From Populus alba (Eukaryota > Streptophyta > Magnoliopsida > Malpighiales > Salicaceae), in NCBI RefSeq assembly GCF_005239225.2, contig NC_133289.1:3975501-4039500 (forward strand): a stretch of DNA of 64,000 nucleotides, read 5' to 3'. The translations under genes were made by a program, and so were the position numbers. Of the stretch, positions 25,661 through 37,700 are shown one piece after another (the first letter of the stretch is position 1; every line of letters starts with the position of its first letter). The notes beneath the pieces are model-generated. The model did no database searches and was not told the origin of the DNA. It saw only the letters and a program-made list of their open reading frames with translations.

Positions 25661-27509
25661 TCATTCTTCATGAACCTCAGTGATGAGAACCTTGCTAGTA
25701 GGCTTTGCCAAAAGATCAGTGTACTCTTGGAATGGTGATCTTACGAAGCGGGTCTCCTTCCAAAAGTCAGGTGTGAGGAAACCATAAGTCTTCAGCAAGC
25801 AGTCAAAAGTTGCCTGCAGGTGAATAAAGGTTAGATATCCATACAAATATACACCCTTAATCCTATAGATACTAACACCCAACCACTGTAGCAAGAGAAA
25901 AAACAACCAATCAAGTAGCGAAGCATGAAAGAGAATTACATAAAAATAAGTACCTAACAAGCTCGATGCAAATATTTAGGAGCACCAAAGTTCCAACATC
26001 AAACAGAAGTCAAAAAAACAAGTAGGCAAATAGTAGACATTCCAACTCACAAAACCTAATTGACAGCATATTAAAGGACCCCCAAGGATCAACAAGAGAC
26101 CTGCAATAACAGTACCAAATTGCAATACATTATAGCCGCTCAAAGTAAAGAAGCAAAACCCAAAAAAATGGGATTACATTCTCCTTCAATGCAGCTACCT
26201 TATCCATCTCCCCAATCTAGATGAACCACCTTACTATCAGGCGAGGAAAAAAAAAACCACTTCACAATGATAACCCCGAACAAGATAACAGGGAACGGGC
26301 AGGAAAGAGGTATAAAAAGTGCAGATTATGTTTACTTTAGCTTCCAACAAATGTAAATCATTCAATAATAAATTTAACACAAGCAAGCCCATGACAACAG
26401 AAAAAAATGGATCAACAGTGAAGACAACTTCTTGATAAAAAGAATGCCTTGGTTTTCTCAACATACAAATCCATTTCTACTCTTGAAAATAAAGACCAAA
26501 AAAGTAAGCAGAATTCCTCAGATCAAAACATTTCCATAGCAACAATTAACATAACTTTTAAATTTAAAAACTAACAGCCACTCACTCACTCACCCACACT
26601 GACATGATTGAAAATCCTGTAGATTGAGCAACTTAATCATCATTAAGACAATTCTCTTCCACCGTGATTAAGACATCAAACCAATATAAAAAAAGCAATC
26701 ACACATCCATAATTAACATTGACAACATACACATCTCTTAATCACAGCAATAAATCACTTCAAATTTACCCAATGAAACTAACATGACCAACCCTATTTC
26801 GAAACAACAAAATAAAACACACGTCAGAGTTCTAAATAAAAAAACAAACCTTGACGAAGTTCCCAAGTGTTTTGGTAGATCCTCTGGATGATGTGAAAAC
26901 ATCATCAATCCCGGCAAACTGAAGCACCTTCTTTGGAACCCTAGCAGCAACGATACCAGCTCCACGAGGGGCAGGAACCATTCTCACCGTTACACTTCCA
27001 CACTTCCCTGTAACCTTACAAGGCACAGTATGTGGCTTTCCGATCTTGTTTCCCCAGTACCCTCTTCTCACGGGAATAATCGACAGTTTAGCCAAAATAA
27101 TAGCCCCGCGAATGGCAGTAGCCACCTCTTTGGCACACTTCACACCCAAACCAACATGTCCATTACAATCGCCAACAACAACAAAGGCCTTGAACCGGGT
27201 TCGCTGACCGGCTCTGGTTTGTTTCTGAACTGGGGTGATTTTCATCACCTCATCTTTCAATGCAGGGCCAATGAGAGAGTCAATGATTTGATACTCCTTG
27301 ATGGGTAGGGAGTGGAGGTAGATTTGTTCGACGGAGGATATTTTTCCGTCTTTCACAAGGCGGCCTAGTTTGGTGACGGGAACCCATTTTTCTTCTTCCT
27401 CTTTGCGTCCACCACGGCGGCGGCCTCGGCCACCACGGTCTCCACGTCCGCCACGGCCACCGAAACCACGGCCGAAGGAACCACGTTCTGCGGGGGGGCG
27501 CTCTGCCAT
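25661..27509 (-). CDS. RPS2: 40S ribosomal protein S2 (uS5), 270 aa, two exons
   Basis: Exons 27509-26850 and 25813-25661 are joined by a 1036-nt GT-AG intron after FVK. The N-terminus is Arg/Gly-rich ([20 protein letters not shown]), a eukaryotic S2 hallmark and a likely arginine-methylation region. The S5 N-terminal RNA-binding domain follows (around residues 90-160: [20 protein letters not shown]), then the S5 C-terminal domain ([30 protein letters not shown]). The tail ends [21 protein letters not shown] apart from its first residues. S2 sits in the 40S subunit near the mRNA entry channel and contributes to decoding accuracy. Length is close to other plant S2 proteins. The promoter has a TATA box and telo-box motifs. 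No defect is seen. Confidence 0.97.
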
Positions 27510-27537
27510 GGTTGCTGGTTCTGTTAAACGATAGAAA

Positions 27538-27617
27538 TTAGGGTTTCGAGAGAGAGGCAGATGCGGAAGGAGTGTTGAGAAGAAGGGTTTTATAAGAGAA
27601 GTGGAGAGCTAGGGTTA
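27538..27617 (-). promoter_or_regulatory. S2 promoter: TATA box and telo-box motifs
   Basis: On the minus strand TATAAAAC lies at 27594-27587, placing transcription start near 27560. A perfect telo-box AAACCCTAA (27546-27538) is in the short leader and a second partial match TAACCCTAG (27617-27609) lies upstream of the TATA box. This arrangement is typical of plant ribosomal-protein genes. Confidence 0.7.
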
Positions 27618-28018
27618 GTGAGGGAGAGGTTAATGTTTGAGGTAGTTACTAAACTTTTCCGTTTTAATTATTTTGGTACCTCAAATGTAATCTTGTTTAA
27701 TTGAGTTCTCGAACTACACGTGGAATTGGAAATTTTATTTTTATACTGATATTTGTTTGGTATTATAGAGTTGCTCTAAAATTCAAAACATTTTGCAAAA
27801 TCGGATCCTCCATTGTTCGTTCCAAATCATGAAGATCGATTTTTCAGTAAAAATCATCATTTCAAACGAGCCCTTCTATTCGTGATAAAAATAACGATCA
27901 TTTAATTATATTAAATTCAAGAAAAATAAAATTGTAAAATCCAAGGAAAATTCGAATACCTTATAAAACTGATTATAATTATATTATTGCTGATTTATTA
28001 AAATAGGTTCCTTTGTGT

Positions 28019-28021
<3 letters not shown>

Positions 28022-28051
<30 letters not shown>
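28022..28051. repeat. (TA)n microsatellite
   Basis: An uninterrupted TA tract of about 30 bp lies between the S2 promoter and the Helitron-like element. The flanking 27.65-28.47 kb is AT-rich spacer, with a second short AAT tract at 28247-28263 and no supported gene. Confidence 0.95.
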
Positions 28052-28052
<1 letters not shown>

Positions 28053-28849
28053 TTTTCAAATATTTCCTTACTTATCTTTTTATTTGAAAAAAAAAATTAC
28101 ATCTCTTATAACAAGATTCTTGTTCCATATTACTTCTTTTCTTTTACACGGTAATTTGTTATAAATATTTATCAATGAAATTAATTCTTTTTTTCATGCA
28201 CTTGAAAACTTTTTATTGATTTCTATTCAGTTAAAAGTAGTTATATAATAATAATAATAATAAATGTAACTATTCATAAATATGCAAGAATTTATTGAGT
28301 CCATTGAACAAAATTAAAAAATAATCTGGCTTTGTAGCCCTATGCATTTATTTAGATTCAACAAAGATTTAAATTTTCTCACATGACTTTAATTAAAAAA
28401 AAGAGCTTTGGAGAGAAGAAGTAGAGTCAAAATAAAGTTTTAATTTAATTTAATTACGATAAATTATAGTATGGAACTAGTTAAATGACCCGCGCGATGC
28501 TGCGGGTCAATTATTTTTTATATTTAAAAAAAAAAACTAAGATCTAAAAGTGTTAAGTTTTTCTATAAAATTATACTCAAGAGTTTTAGGTTAATTGCAA
28601 CACCTAACCCAATAGTAACATCTATGATATTAATAATAACATTAAATTTGCATGATCCAAATTTAAGTGGGTTTGACTGCAATACCAGACCCAATATCAT
28701 TGGACATGGGTCTGATTGCAAGGTCGTATGATAAAAGTGTGATAATTAAATAGATTAATTAAAAATAAAAAAAAACTAAGAAAAAAAACCAATAGAAAAA
28801 AAAAACTAATGAAGAAAAAAGAAAAAAAATATATAAATTAACTTGGTTA

Positions 28850-29790
28850 AACCGTCAAACCTTAGATTCACGTCGTAAAAATTTGATAACTAAACAGGAA
28901 AAAAAAATTAAGGGGTTAACCCATAATTAACCGGGCTAACTCGTCAAACCAGGTTAACCCGTCAAACCCGGAATCCGTGTCATGAAAGTTTGATAACTAA
29001 ATAGTAAAAAGTTTAACATTAACAATTTAAATTAAACAAAAAAAAATTAATTAAAACAAAAAGCATCAGCCTTTTCATTGTGGACTGCACTATGCGGTTC
29101 ATAGTCAAAGACATAAAAAAAAAAACCAAAGGCATTAGCCGAGAACTACATAGAAATTTTTTTGATATAAATTAAATAAAATTAATTAAAAAGAAAAAAA
29201 AACCTCTACGAAGCAAAAAAAAAAATTAATAGAAAGAAATTTAACATTAACAAACTAAGCTAAACGAAAAAAAATAATTAAAAAGAAAAAAAAACAAAAA
29301 AAATTATTCAGGTTAACTCGTCAAACCAGGTTAACCTATTAAACCCAGGATCGTTGTCATGAATGTCTAATAACTAAATAAAAAAAGTGAACGTTAACAA
29401 ATTAAACTAAACGAAAAAAATAATTAAATAGAAAAAATCTGGGTTAACTCGTCAAATCATGTTAACCCGTTTGTGTCACGAAAGTCTGATAACTAAATAA
29501 AAAAAATTAACATTAAAAAACTAAATTAACTAAAAAAATTATGAAAATAAAAAAACAAAAAAAATTGACGGGTCAACCTAGAATTAACTGGGTTCACCCA
29601 TAAAACCAGGTTAACCTGTAAAACTCAGAATATGTGTCATGAACGTCAGATAACTAAATAGAAATAAATTTAATATTAACAAACTAAACTAAACAAACTA
29701 AACTAAATAGAAATAAAAAAAAAAAGCAAAAAAAAATCTTAATTAACCTGTCAAACCAGATTAACCCGTTAAATTCGAAAAACATTTAAT
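28850..29790. repeat. Degenerate tandem repeat inside the Helitron-like element
   Basis: Units of roughly 110-170 bp recur about five to six times. Each carries variants of GGTTAACCCGTCAAACC, then GTGTCATGAAAGT(T/C)TGATAACTAAAT, then an A-rich stretch with AACATTAACAAA and TAAACTAAAC. Examples start near 28917, 29310, 29440, 29580 and 29740. Confidence 0.7.
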
Positions 29791-29926
29791 GAAAGTTTAA
29801 TAACTAAATAAAAAAAATTAAACATTAATAAAGTAAATTAAAAAAAAAAATTTGTTAAAAGATAAAAAAAAAAGCAAAAAAAAATAATCCCGAAATGCAT
29901 AAAAAAACAATTAAAAAATAACACAA

Positions 29927-29964
<38 letters not shown>

Positions 29965-29969
29965 GGCAT

Positions 29970-30028
29970 AGGGATCACTGTTTTACTGTGGACTGCACTG
30001 TGCAGTCCACAGTAAAACACTGATCCCT
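29970..30028. repeat. Near-perfect hairpin, 28-bp arms, 3-nt loop
   Basis: The arms at 29970-29997 and 30001-30028 are reverse complements with one mismatch, meeting around GTGGACTGCA-CTG-TGCAGTCCAC. The hairpin lies directly after a run of about 27 A residues (29934-29960). A degraded relative (ATTGTGGACTGCACTATGCG) occurs at about 29078. Both lie near the probable 5' end of the Helitron-like element. Confidence 0.9.
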
Positions 30029-30333
30029 TTTAGTATATGTTACAATTGTTTACAAATATTCTCTTACCACTGGGGTCCTTTAAAGTCCCCGAGCTACAAA
30101 CTGCCGCTGGCATGGATCAATAGTTTGAGACCATTGAGCTTGACAATGATCCAAACATGGTCTTGGGCAAAATTCATCAGATTCTGGCCCCCCTCATAGC
30201 TACGTTTGGGCTTATCTAGAGAGAGATGTGATTTTGTTGGGCCTCTAGTAAGTACAATAAGGCCCAATATATTATTTAAACTCAATAGATCCGGGACCTG
30301 GTTGGAAGCACAATTACTCTTCTTTTATTTCTT

Positions 30334-30360
<27 letters not shown>
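30334..30360. repeat. (GT)n microsatellite
   Basis: A pure TG/GT tract of about 27 bp in the spacer right of the Helitron-like element. Confidence 0.95.
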
Positions 30361-30364
<4 letters not shown>

Positions 30365-32431
30365 TGTTTTATTTACAATGACTTTTGTTTTCCTAAAGTA
30401 TTCAATGTGGAATTAAAATTCATTTAGTAATGTAAGCATATAACCCAAGCAGGGGAAATGGGTTAAATGATAGGCTTTCCAACGTTATGAAGAAAAAATA
30501 TATATATTTTTAGTTAATACAAATCAAAATCCTTCAAATGATTAATCTGGATGTTTTTTTTTTTTTTTTCTCTTATAAAAAAATTCTGGAACTCAGGACT
30601 TTTTAAGATGATGGGGGCGGGTCACTAAAAATGGCTAGACTCATCTTCATTTTTTTAATCTAAAATAATAATAATAATAATAACTCTTCAACAATTTCTG
30701 TTAGTATTATAAGTGTCTGAGAGTTTAATAATTGTTTTAGAGCATATTTTAAAAATGTTTTTTTTTATTTTAAAAAATAAAAATAATATTTTTTAGTGCC
30801 TTTTCTATGATGTAAAAAGTAACAAAAAATAAAAAAATATTTTAATATATTTTTAAATAAAAAATACTTTTAAATTGTATCATGAACTATAATACCAAAC
30901 ACACATATTGACTAAAAAAAAATCCTATATATTTTATATTATAATAAATTTTATTTTTTATCAAATCATAAAAAAAAAACCATTTAATTAGTCAAAAAAG
31001 TTTTTAATTTTTTTACTAAATCCTATATATAATTGCCTTTCAAACTTTAATTTTATAAAATCTAAAATAAATTGATTTTCATTCATGAAGACCTATTTTA
31101 TTTATTTATTTTACAAGTAGAAATCAATTTCACAATAATTTTAACAAAATAAATTTTATTTTTAAATTACAGTTAAAAATATTTTTCTTATATATATATA
31201 ACAGTATTTTTTTAAAAAAATTTATTTAATGTTAAAATGAAATTACTAAAAATTCCATCCTTCACCGAATCAATTTCTTCTATAATTAAAATAAAAACTA
31301 GGTTTTGAGTCCAAACATAAATAAAATGGTAAGAAAAAGTCAACACCATGAATGACAAGAGTTTCAAGGATTCAGAGTTAGAACACCATCACTGGCACTC
31401 AAGGACTCCCCAATTCTACTAACAGGCTACGATCCTCCATGAACAACATGGAGAGGATCCTCCATGAACAACAATGAAGTAGCAGGCTGTTCCTGGACCT
31501 GTTTACAGGAGAACTGCATCTCACCTTAAGAACGATAGAAATTATTGAAGACGGCGAGCCTGTGGGCAGAATTGAACATGCAAGCGAGTTCCTTTTAAGA
31601 CAGATCTATAAATGGTTCTGGGGAAAATGAATTATGAGCACGCTATCAGCTCTATTCTGTTCTTGTCACTCTCTGCATATTACACATGGCGGGTATGAAG
31701 GCGGTCAGGGCTGGTTCCCTGAGCCTGAAGGGTCACTATACGACGACTTCACCATCTCAGGTGAACGGATTCTACCCATCAACATCTACTTTACTAGTTG
31801 ACAAATTAGCCAACAGGGCACGGAGTGAATTTGACCTAAACTTCTCACACTTCCATGACATGGTAATAGCAAGTGACTAAGGACAAACCGGGAAGGTTTC
31901 AAGAAGTAAGAAAAAGAAAGGGGCTCGTCTTGATGGCCAACATCAACATGTGATATCACAAAGGACAAATTGGGAAGAGAAATCAAAAGATTTTGGATAG
32001 AAAATTCAATATTCAATCTGACACAGAGCTGGAAGCACTTCTTCAACTTGTTTTCAATTCAAAGATTCAAGTAAGGCTGCAGGGCCTTTTGGCCTTTCAT
32101 CCATGTTTTACACCTCAAAAATCACACCAGCTTGAATAGTAAAGCCAAAGAAATCATCATTATATAAGAGAAAAACAATCGCCATAAAGAGGAACCAAGC
32201 TACCAAAAGTAGAAGTACAAAATGTTTCAATCCAGGAATCCTATTTCAGTTACTACCATTGCCGCATTTCTTACATCAAAGCATCATTTTTGTTGGTTTT
32301 AATCCTCACACAGCCTCTCAAGCTTCTCGTCTTCTTGTTTTCCTTGCCATTGAGGCATTTCCCTCTGTTGCAACCTCACTCACTGATACTAGTCTATTGC
32401 CTCGTCTTCCCATTTTCTTGATACTTCAGCT

Positions 32432-32438
<7 letters not shown>

Positions 32439-32465
<27 letters not shown>
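32439..32465. repeat. (TA)n microsatellite upstream of the plus-strand gene
   Basis: A TA tract about 250 bp upstream of the 115-aa membrane protein ATG. A further TATATATA at about 32523 could serve as its TATA region. Confidence 0.9.
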
Positions 32466-32659
32466 TCTTCTACATTTCCCTATATGCCACTGTAACCCTC
32501 GTCTCCTTACCCCTCTTATGCTATATATATTCTGTTTATCCTCCCTATAACGTTCCCATTCTTTTTCACCGCAGTCAGCTACCTTTTTTTTTGGCTCTGG
32601 CTTTAGACGCGCATCTATTCTTTACCTAGTCCTTCCGCTTGCTCTCATCTTGGCTGTGA

Positions 32660-32680
32660 CTCTCTCTCTCTCTCTCTCTC
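32660..32680. repeat. (CT)n tract in the 5' leader
   Basis: A pyrimidine CT tract about 40 bp upstream of the ATG at 32717, probably within the transcribed leader. Such tracts are frequent in plant leaders. Confidence 0.9.
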
Positions 32681-32716
32681 ATATTACACCAACTGTTCAT
32701 ATTCATATTTCCTTTC

Positions 32717-33064
32717 ATGGGGACCTTAGAGGCAAGATTAAACGATCAGTTGGCACCAGTAGTCCAGCCACCAGCAGTGGCGAAACCAAGCGGCAATACA
32801 AATCATTCGATCGAAACCCTTGTTGTTGTCTTAGCTGTGATCACTATAGCAGCTGTTATTGCAGGGATTATTGCAAGGTTATGCGGTGGGCGACACTTTG
32901 GCGGCAATGGAGAGCATGACATAGAAGGTTGGGTAGAGAGCAGATGTAGGAATTGTATTGATGGTGGAGTCCCCGCCGCGCCACCCCCGCCAGCAGAGGC
33001 AAAGCCAGCAGCGGCAGCAGCAGAGGCAAAGCCAGCAGCGGCAGAAGAAGAGGCAAAGAAGTGA
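32717..33064 (+). CDS. Single-pass membrane protein of unknown function, 115 aa
   Basis: A single intact exon starts at MGTLEARLNDQLAPVVQPP. One clear hydrophobic segment (about residues 34-53, LVVVLAVITIAAVIAGIIA) follows a polar N-terminal third and is followed by RLCGGRHFGG. A cysteine pair lies in the juxtamembrane region (SRCRNC). The C-terminal third is Ala/Pro/Glu/Lys-rich and repetitive, with two EAKPAAA repeats and a final EEEAKK. No signal peptide or catalytic motif is visible. It is the only intact plus-strand gene supported here, with its own CT-rich leader and TA-rich promoter region. I believe similar short proteins occur in other dicots, annotated only as transmembrane proteins. 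Reality of the gene is likely; function is unknown. Confidence 0.7.
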   Translation: MGTLEARLNDQLAPVVQPPAVAKPSGNTNHSIETLVVVLAVITIAAVIAGIIARLCGGRHFGGNGEHDIEGWVESRCRNCIDGGVPAAPPPPAEAKPAAAAAEAKPAAAEEEAKK

Positions 33065-33099
33065 ATATGGTCATAGAAGTGCAGAACTAAGGCATCATA

Positions 33100-34700
33100 G
33101 CAGAAAATATCTTGGAATATTATCACACATTGACATTGTTTTAGCTTAGTGGCGAGTGATTACGCTTTTGCTGCTTCAGTGTGCTAAGTATCATTTAACA
33201 GAACAATTAAAAGGGTTTATGAGTAATGATTTCAGCAGAAACCTAATAGAGTGTATGCTTGTTTATCTTCAATTAGACCGATCAGTTTGCAGTTTTCTCA
33301 GTTTCCTTTTCTCTTTCAATGAGACCATCTCTATCTCTCTAGTTCGATTAAAAGTTAGGTCATCCATGCCGGAACAAGGGGATTCATTCGCACTTCATCG
33401 CGTAACGCACGCACCGGATTTTCCACTAACTTTCTGCAATAAATAAAGGGAAGCAACATCATAGCAATCAGAAGCAATGCAAACAATTTCACTGTTAAAG
33501 CAGAAAGAAACCTTTTCACAATCTGACCGTTGCTCTTTTAAAAGCTAAACCTCTTGCAAGCTATATTATATGCTTGCATTATAAAGCTTTTAGTCTGTGA
33601 CCGTTGCTAGTTCTTCTAAAGAAATATTTATAAACAAAAGTAAAGCCATCAATTATGAGCCACTTTGAGCTTCTAATGAAACCATGACCTTTCTTCAACA
33701 GAACTTAAAATCAGGAACTCAATGCCGGAGTTCCAACCCCACTATTCTATTGCTTCAAGAGTCATTACCATTTCAAATTATAATTTGAAAATTATATCAT
33801 CCTACATTCTTATATTTATATATGTGATATGTGTAATGTGATGTTGGCCTTCCTTACATTCTTATATTTATATAAGAAAGAAATTAAGTCTTCAAGTCCT
33901 AAAATTACAGTTCTAAATTTTAACACCGTTCTGAAAATTAATATGAAAAATTGTTTAAATAGGAGCTAAATAGACCTAGCTAATTAAAATCAAATCAATT
34001 AAAAATTCTGAAACTTAACAAGTAAATGGATGGAAAAATAACTAGGAAAAATAAAGAAATTCCAAAAAAACAACTTTCAGGTCAATTTAGATATGATGTT
34101 GAACTTAATTAGTGTTGATTGGCCGACCTCGTAGAAAATCAAGTTTTTAGAACACGCTTGTAAAATTTAGATTTGAATTTGTTGATTTAGTCCATGGACA
34201 ATCTGCTAAGCTTTTCATGTTACGCTTACTGCATCACCCAGTCACTCCTCACATATAATGAACCAATTTCATTGAGAAATGGGAATTTTGCTATCTTGTG
34301 CTAGTGATCATTAACACCCTCCATAGCCTCCCCGAGCTACTTCGGGAGGTAATCTAACCCCCTTATCGGACGATAAAATAATGGTATTTGTGATATAAAA
34401 GTTCGAAATAGTTAGATGTTAAGAAAAATAGGAAACAAGAAATCCAATAACATGTTCAAGCAATCCATAATTAAGCCGACCTCTTTGGGATTGGGGCCAC
34501 TAACTTATGAGGTGAATCAACTCAGGAGACTAATAAACTTGTCAAAAAATGTAAAGAATAACATAGAAATGAACCTATAATTATTTTCTGGTCAGACTAT
34601 TTAGACCAGAACAGAACGCTACACCAAGCAGAAGGCAAACACCTTTCAAGATTTTCAGATTGAGGATATCTTGATAAATCTAAAAAAAACTTATCCCCTC
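33100..34700. other. 3' flank and spacer
   Basis: This contains the 3' UTR of the 115-aa gene and the convergent 3' UTR of CESA3. A local duplication of ACATTCTTATATTTATATA occurs at about 33803 and 33855. The open frame 33156-33446 is not supported. Confidence 0.45.
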
Positions 34701-34739
34701 TGGTTATGATTTTGTTCTATATTCAATCTACATGTTCCT

Positions 34740-37700
34740 CTAGCAGTTGATGCCGCACTGCTCAACGTCCGGTCCAGTCACCCTTGTTGTAAAAGGATCC
34801 ACGCGTACCCATAGCAGGGAGAAAATAGAGGCAAGGAGAACTGACCATACAACAATGATAGTAGGTGTTCGGTTCTGGCGTCCCATCAGACCCTTGAGGA
34901 AAGGGTAAAGATGAATAATCACCCAGAAAGCAAAGAAAAGCTTGCCAAAGAGGGGACCCCAAGATTGATAACCACTGTTTATGGCGTAGGAGACTCCAGC
35001 AACCACTCCAACTAGATTGATTAAGAGGAGAGTAGTTGGTGGGATAAGTAAAGTGGTCCACTTGAACATATAAAGCTCGGTAAAATCACCATCTTCATCG
35101 GATGCTTTTGAAGTGACTGTAAAATTTGTATCTATTCCAGCAAGGACTTTCAGCAGGCCTTGGAAGACAGCAAATAGATGAGCTGACACACCTCCAATAA
35201 CCCAGAACTGTTCATTTCTCCACCATTCATCAATCCCAACACCACTCCATCTCATTTCCAAAATACCAGTTGCAAAGATTGATAGAAAGAGGGATATGAA
35301 CCAGATACTGGCGATGTTACTAATCTGCAATACAACAAAACACAAATCAGGCATGTAAACTCCCCGGGATATTACTTTTCAAGAGAAAACACAAAAGAAC
35401 TGTCTTTTTTTTCTGCAGACAAGTTCTCGCAGTTCAATTCGAGTTAGAAAAGAAGAAAACTACATTCTCATTCCGCAGTTAGCAACAAAAATATTACTCT
35501 CAGGCCAGGATCTTGTTGTTCCATAATGTCAAAAGTTTCATACTTAACCAAAAGCAGAGACGGCGAATGCAACTATTTTCACCTGTGGAATAATGAACTT
35601 TCCAGTAAGAAGGCACACGGCTGGCAATGTACAATAGGCAAGAAGAGGAATAGCGGTGATTGGATAAATGGTTGTATTGATATATGCTAATCTCTCGAGC
35701 CATTTTAGCCTCCCACTATAGCCATACCATATAGGGCAGTGACGACTGAGAAGAATTTCAACTGAACCTAAAGCCCACCGAAGCACTTGATTTAGACGAT
35801 CAGAAAGATTAATAGGAGCAGATCCTTTAAATGCAGGACGCTTTGGCATGCAATAGATTGATCTCCAACCACGAGCATGCATCTTGAATCCTGTAAGGAT
35901 ATCTTCTGTAACTGAACCATAAATCCATCCTATCTGCAAAAAGAAGAACCAAATGTTTATAAGGAACACAAAATTAATGTGTCGACATAAGCTACAGGTA
36001 GGGATGCATATAAAGCTCCTTCTCTTCCATTTTTTTTGGGGTTGAAGAAAAGAGAGTCAGTGGTTTGCAGTATATTCGTCCATATTTACAGCATAAAAAG
36101 AAATTGGTATCAGCACGAGGGATGAAAAAGGGTTAACTCACTTCACTTCCCCAGTCTGTCTTGTCTTCATATCCACAGCTGATGACATGAATAGCTTCTT
36201 TTAGAAGAGACTCTGGGGTGGCAGATCCAGGAACACCGCCGTTCTCCATAAGGGTGGAAGCAACAAACACGGTCGATTGACCAAATCTTTTCTCAAGTGT
36301 CATTTGAGACATGAGCAATGACTTTTCGTCATCGAATCCAGTACCTATTGAAGAAAGTTACAGAACATCAGCATTGCAAGCACAGAGAAGAGGTAACTAA
36401 AAGCTATCACACAACAAACTACCATCTATTTAGCACAACTGAACACTTATTGGAAGTAACTTCTTTTACCCTATCCTGAAGACAAGTTTCAGCAAGATTA
36501 CAGTCATTTAGGAAATGAAAAGAAGTAAAATAATTTCAACCTAAATTATATTAAGTTTGAATCATTAAGGATAGAGGAGACAGCCATATGTTTTTTGACG
36601 TGTCACCAACTTATGTAAGTATATATTCATGTCTGAAGAATGAACATGTGACGGATCTGGTGCAAGTTGTATCCAAGGAAAAAGAAAAATCCATGCTTAC
36701 CTTCAACCCCTTCTTCTATATCTTCTAAATTGAATACGGGCAAAGTAGGGTCAACATGCTTGCTCGATTTTTTCTTACTTTCCTTTCTACCTGATCCTGA
36801 ACTCTTCTTCCGGGATCCACCAAAGCATGAAGACATAAATCCTGGTTTCTTATGCTTAGGCTTGAGAGGAGGCTCATAGCCATACAAGGCTGTTCTATTG
36901 AAAACACACCCTGTACCCACGTATACAGGGCCTTGGATTCCATCCAATCCTCTTAAATTTATCTACCATCGCATAAGCATCAACACAATATCAAGAAGAC
37001 AAAACATATATGAATTTCATTTTCTGTAACATGTAAAATGAATAATTCTGCATGCCACATACATCATGAAACAATAAAAGAGGACAAATTTGTGCCAAAG
37101 GTTGCAGTAAGTACTTACATCAAAGAAAACAGTGTTACGGTTGGCATATCGATCATTTCTATCAATCCCATCAAATCTCTGGGGAAACTGGACATAACAC
37201 ACTGTTCTTCCAAGATTAGGATCCATTAGAAAACACATAGCTTCTCTCAACGCCCTGCTGTTGTTTATGTAATGATCACAATCAAGATTTAACAAGAAGG
37301 GCCCATTGGTGAGAACTGCTGAAACACGAACCTGTATGAGATGCATGTTAGTTGGTACTAAAACCTTAGTAGATTCCGATATTGATAATACTGAGAACTT
37401 ACAAGTGCATTCATAGCACCAGCTTTCTTATGATGCTGAAAACCAGGACGCTTCTCACGAGACACATACACCAGTCGTGGAAGTTCATTACCATCAGTGT
37501 CAAGGCCTCCACTATGGCCCAAGAAAACCTGCAAATTATAATGTAAATAGGATTAGACACCATAAAATGTGTTGATGCCAACAAGAAAGTATGATCCAAG
37601 AGAAGTATCAATAAAAAACAAAGGCTGCTTAAAACAGTCACTCCTGTGTTGTGACCCCCGGATCACAATCAGCAAGTGGAATAGAAAGGTCATATGCAGA

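Larger units (their letters stand above)
28477..30045 (-). mobile_element. Non-autonomous Helitron-like element
   Basis: Read on the minus strand, the element ends with a GC-rich hairpin (28508-28487; 7-bp stem GACCCGC/GCGGGTC, 8-nt loop), a six-base spacer and CTAG (28480-28477), followed by T. This is the standard Helitron 3' end: a hairpin shortly before CTRR, inserted next to T. The interior is A-rich, has no coding capacity and carries a degenerate tandem repeat. The other end near 30045 (minus-strand ATATACTAAAAGGGATCAG) lacks the expected TC start, so the 5' boundary is uncertain. No Rep/helicase gene is present; it would depend on another copy. Confidence 0.6.
30046..32550. other. Spacer with microsatellites and repeats, no supported gene
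   Basis: The spacer holds a (GT)n tract (30334-30360), an AAT tract (about 30666-30683), an AT-rich dispersed repeat (about 30730-30910) and a short near-duplication GGATCCTCCATGAACAACA (about 31430-31475). Short open frames at 31686-31880 (plus) and 31786-32046 (minus) overlap, match nothing and are not called. Confidence 0.45.

Noticed and set aside
26510..26640. Possible C/D-box snoRNA in the S2 intron (minus-strand ATGATGA near 26640 and CTGA near 26520)
   Set aside because: No terminal stem, no clear guide region or D' box; the boxes are short enough to be chance.
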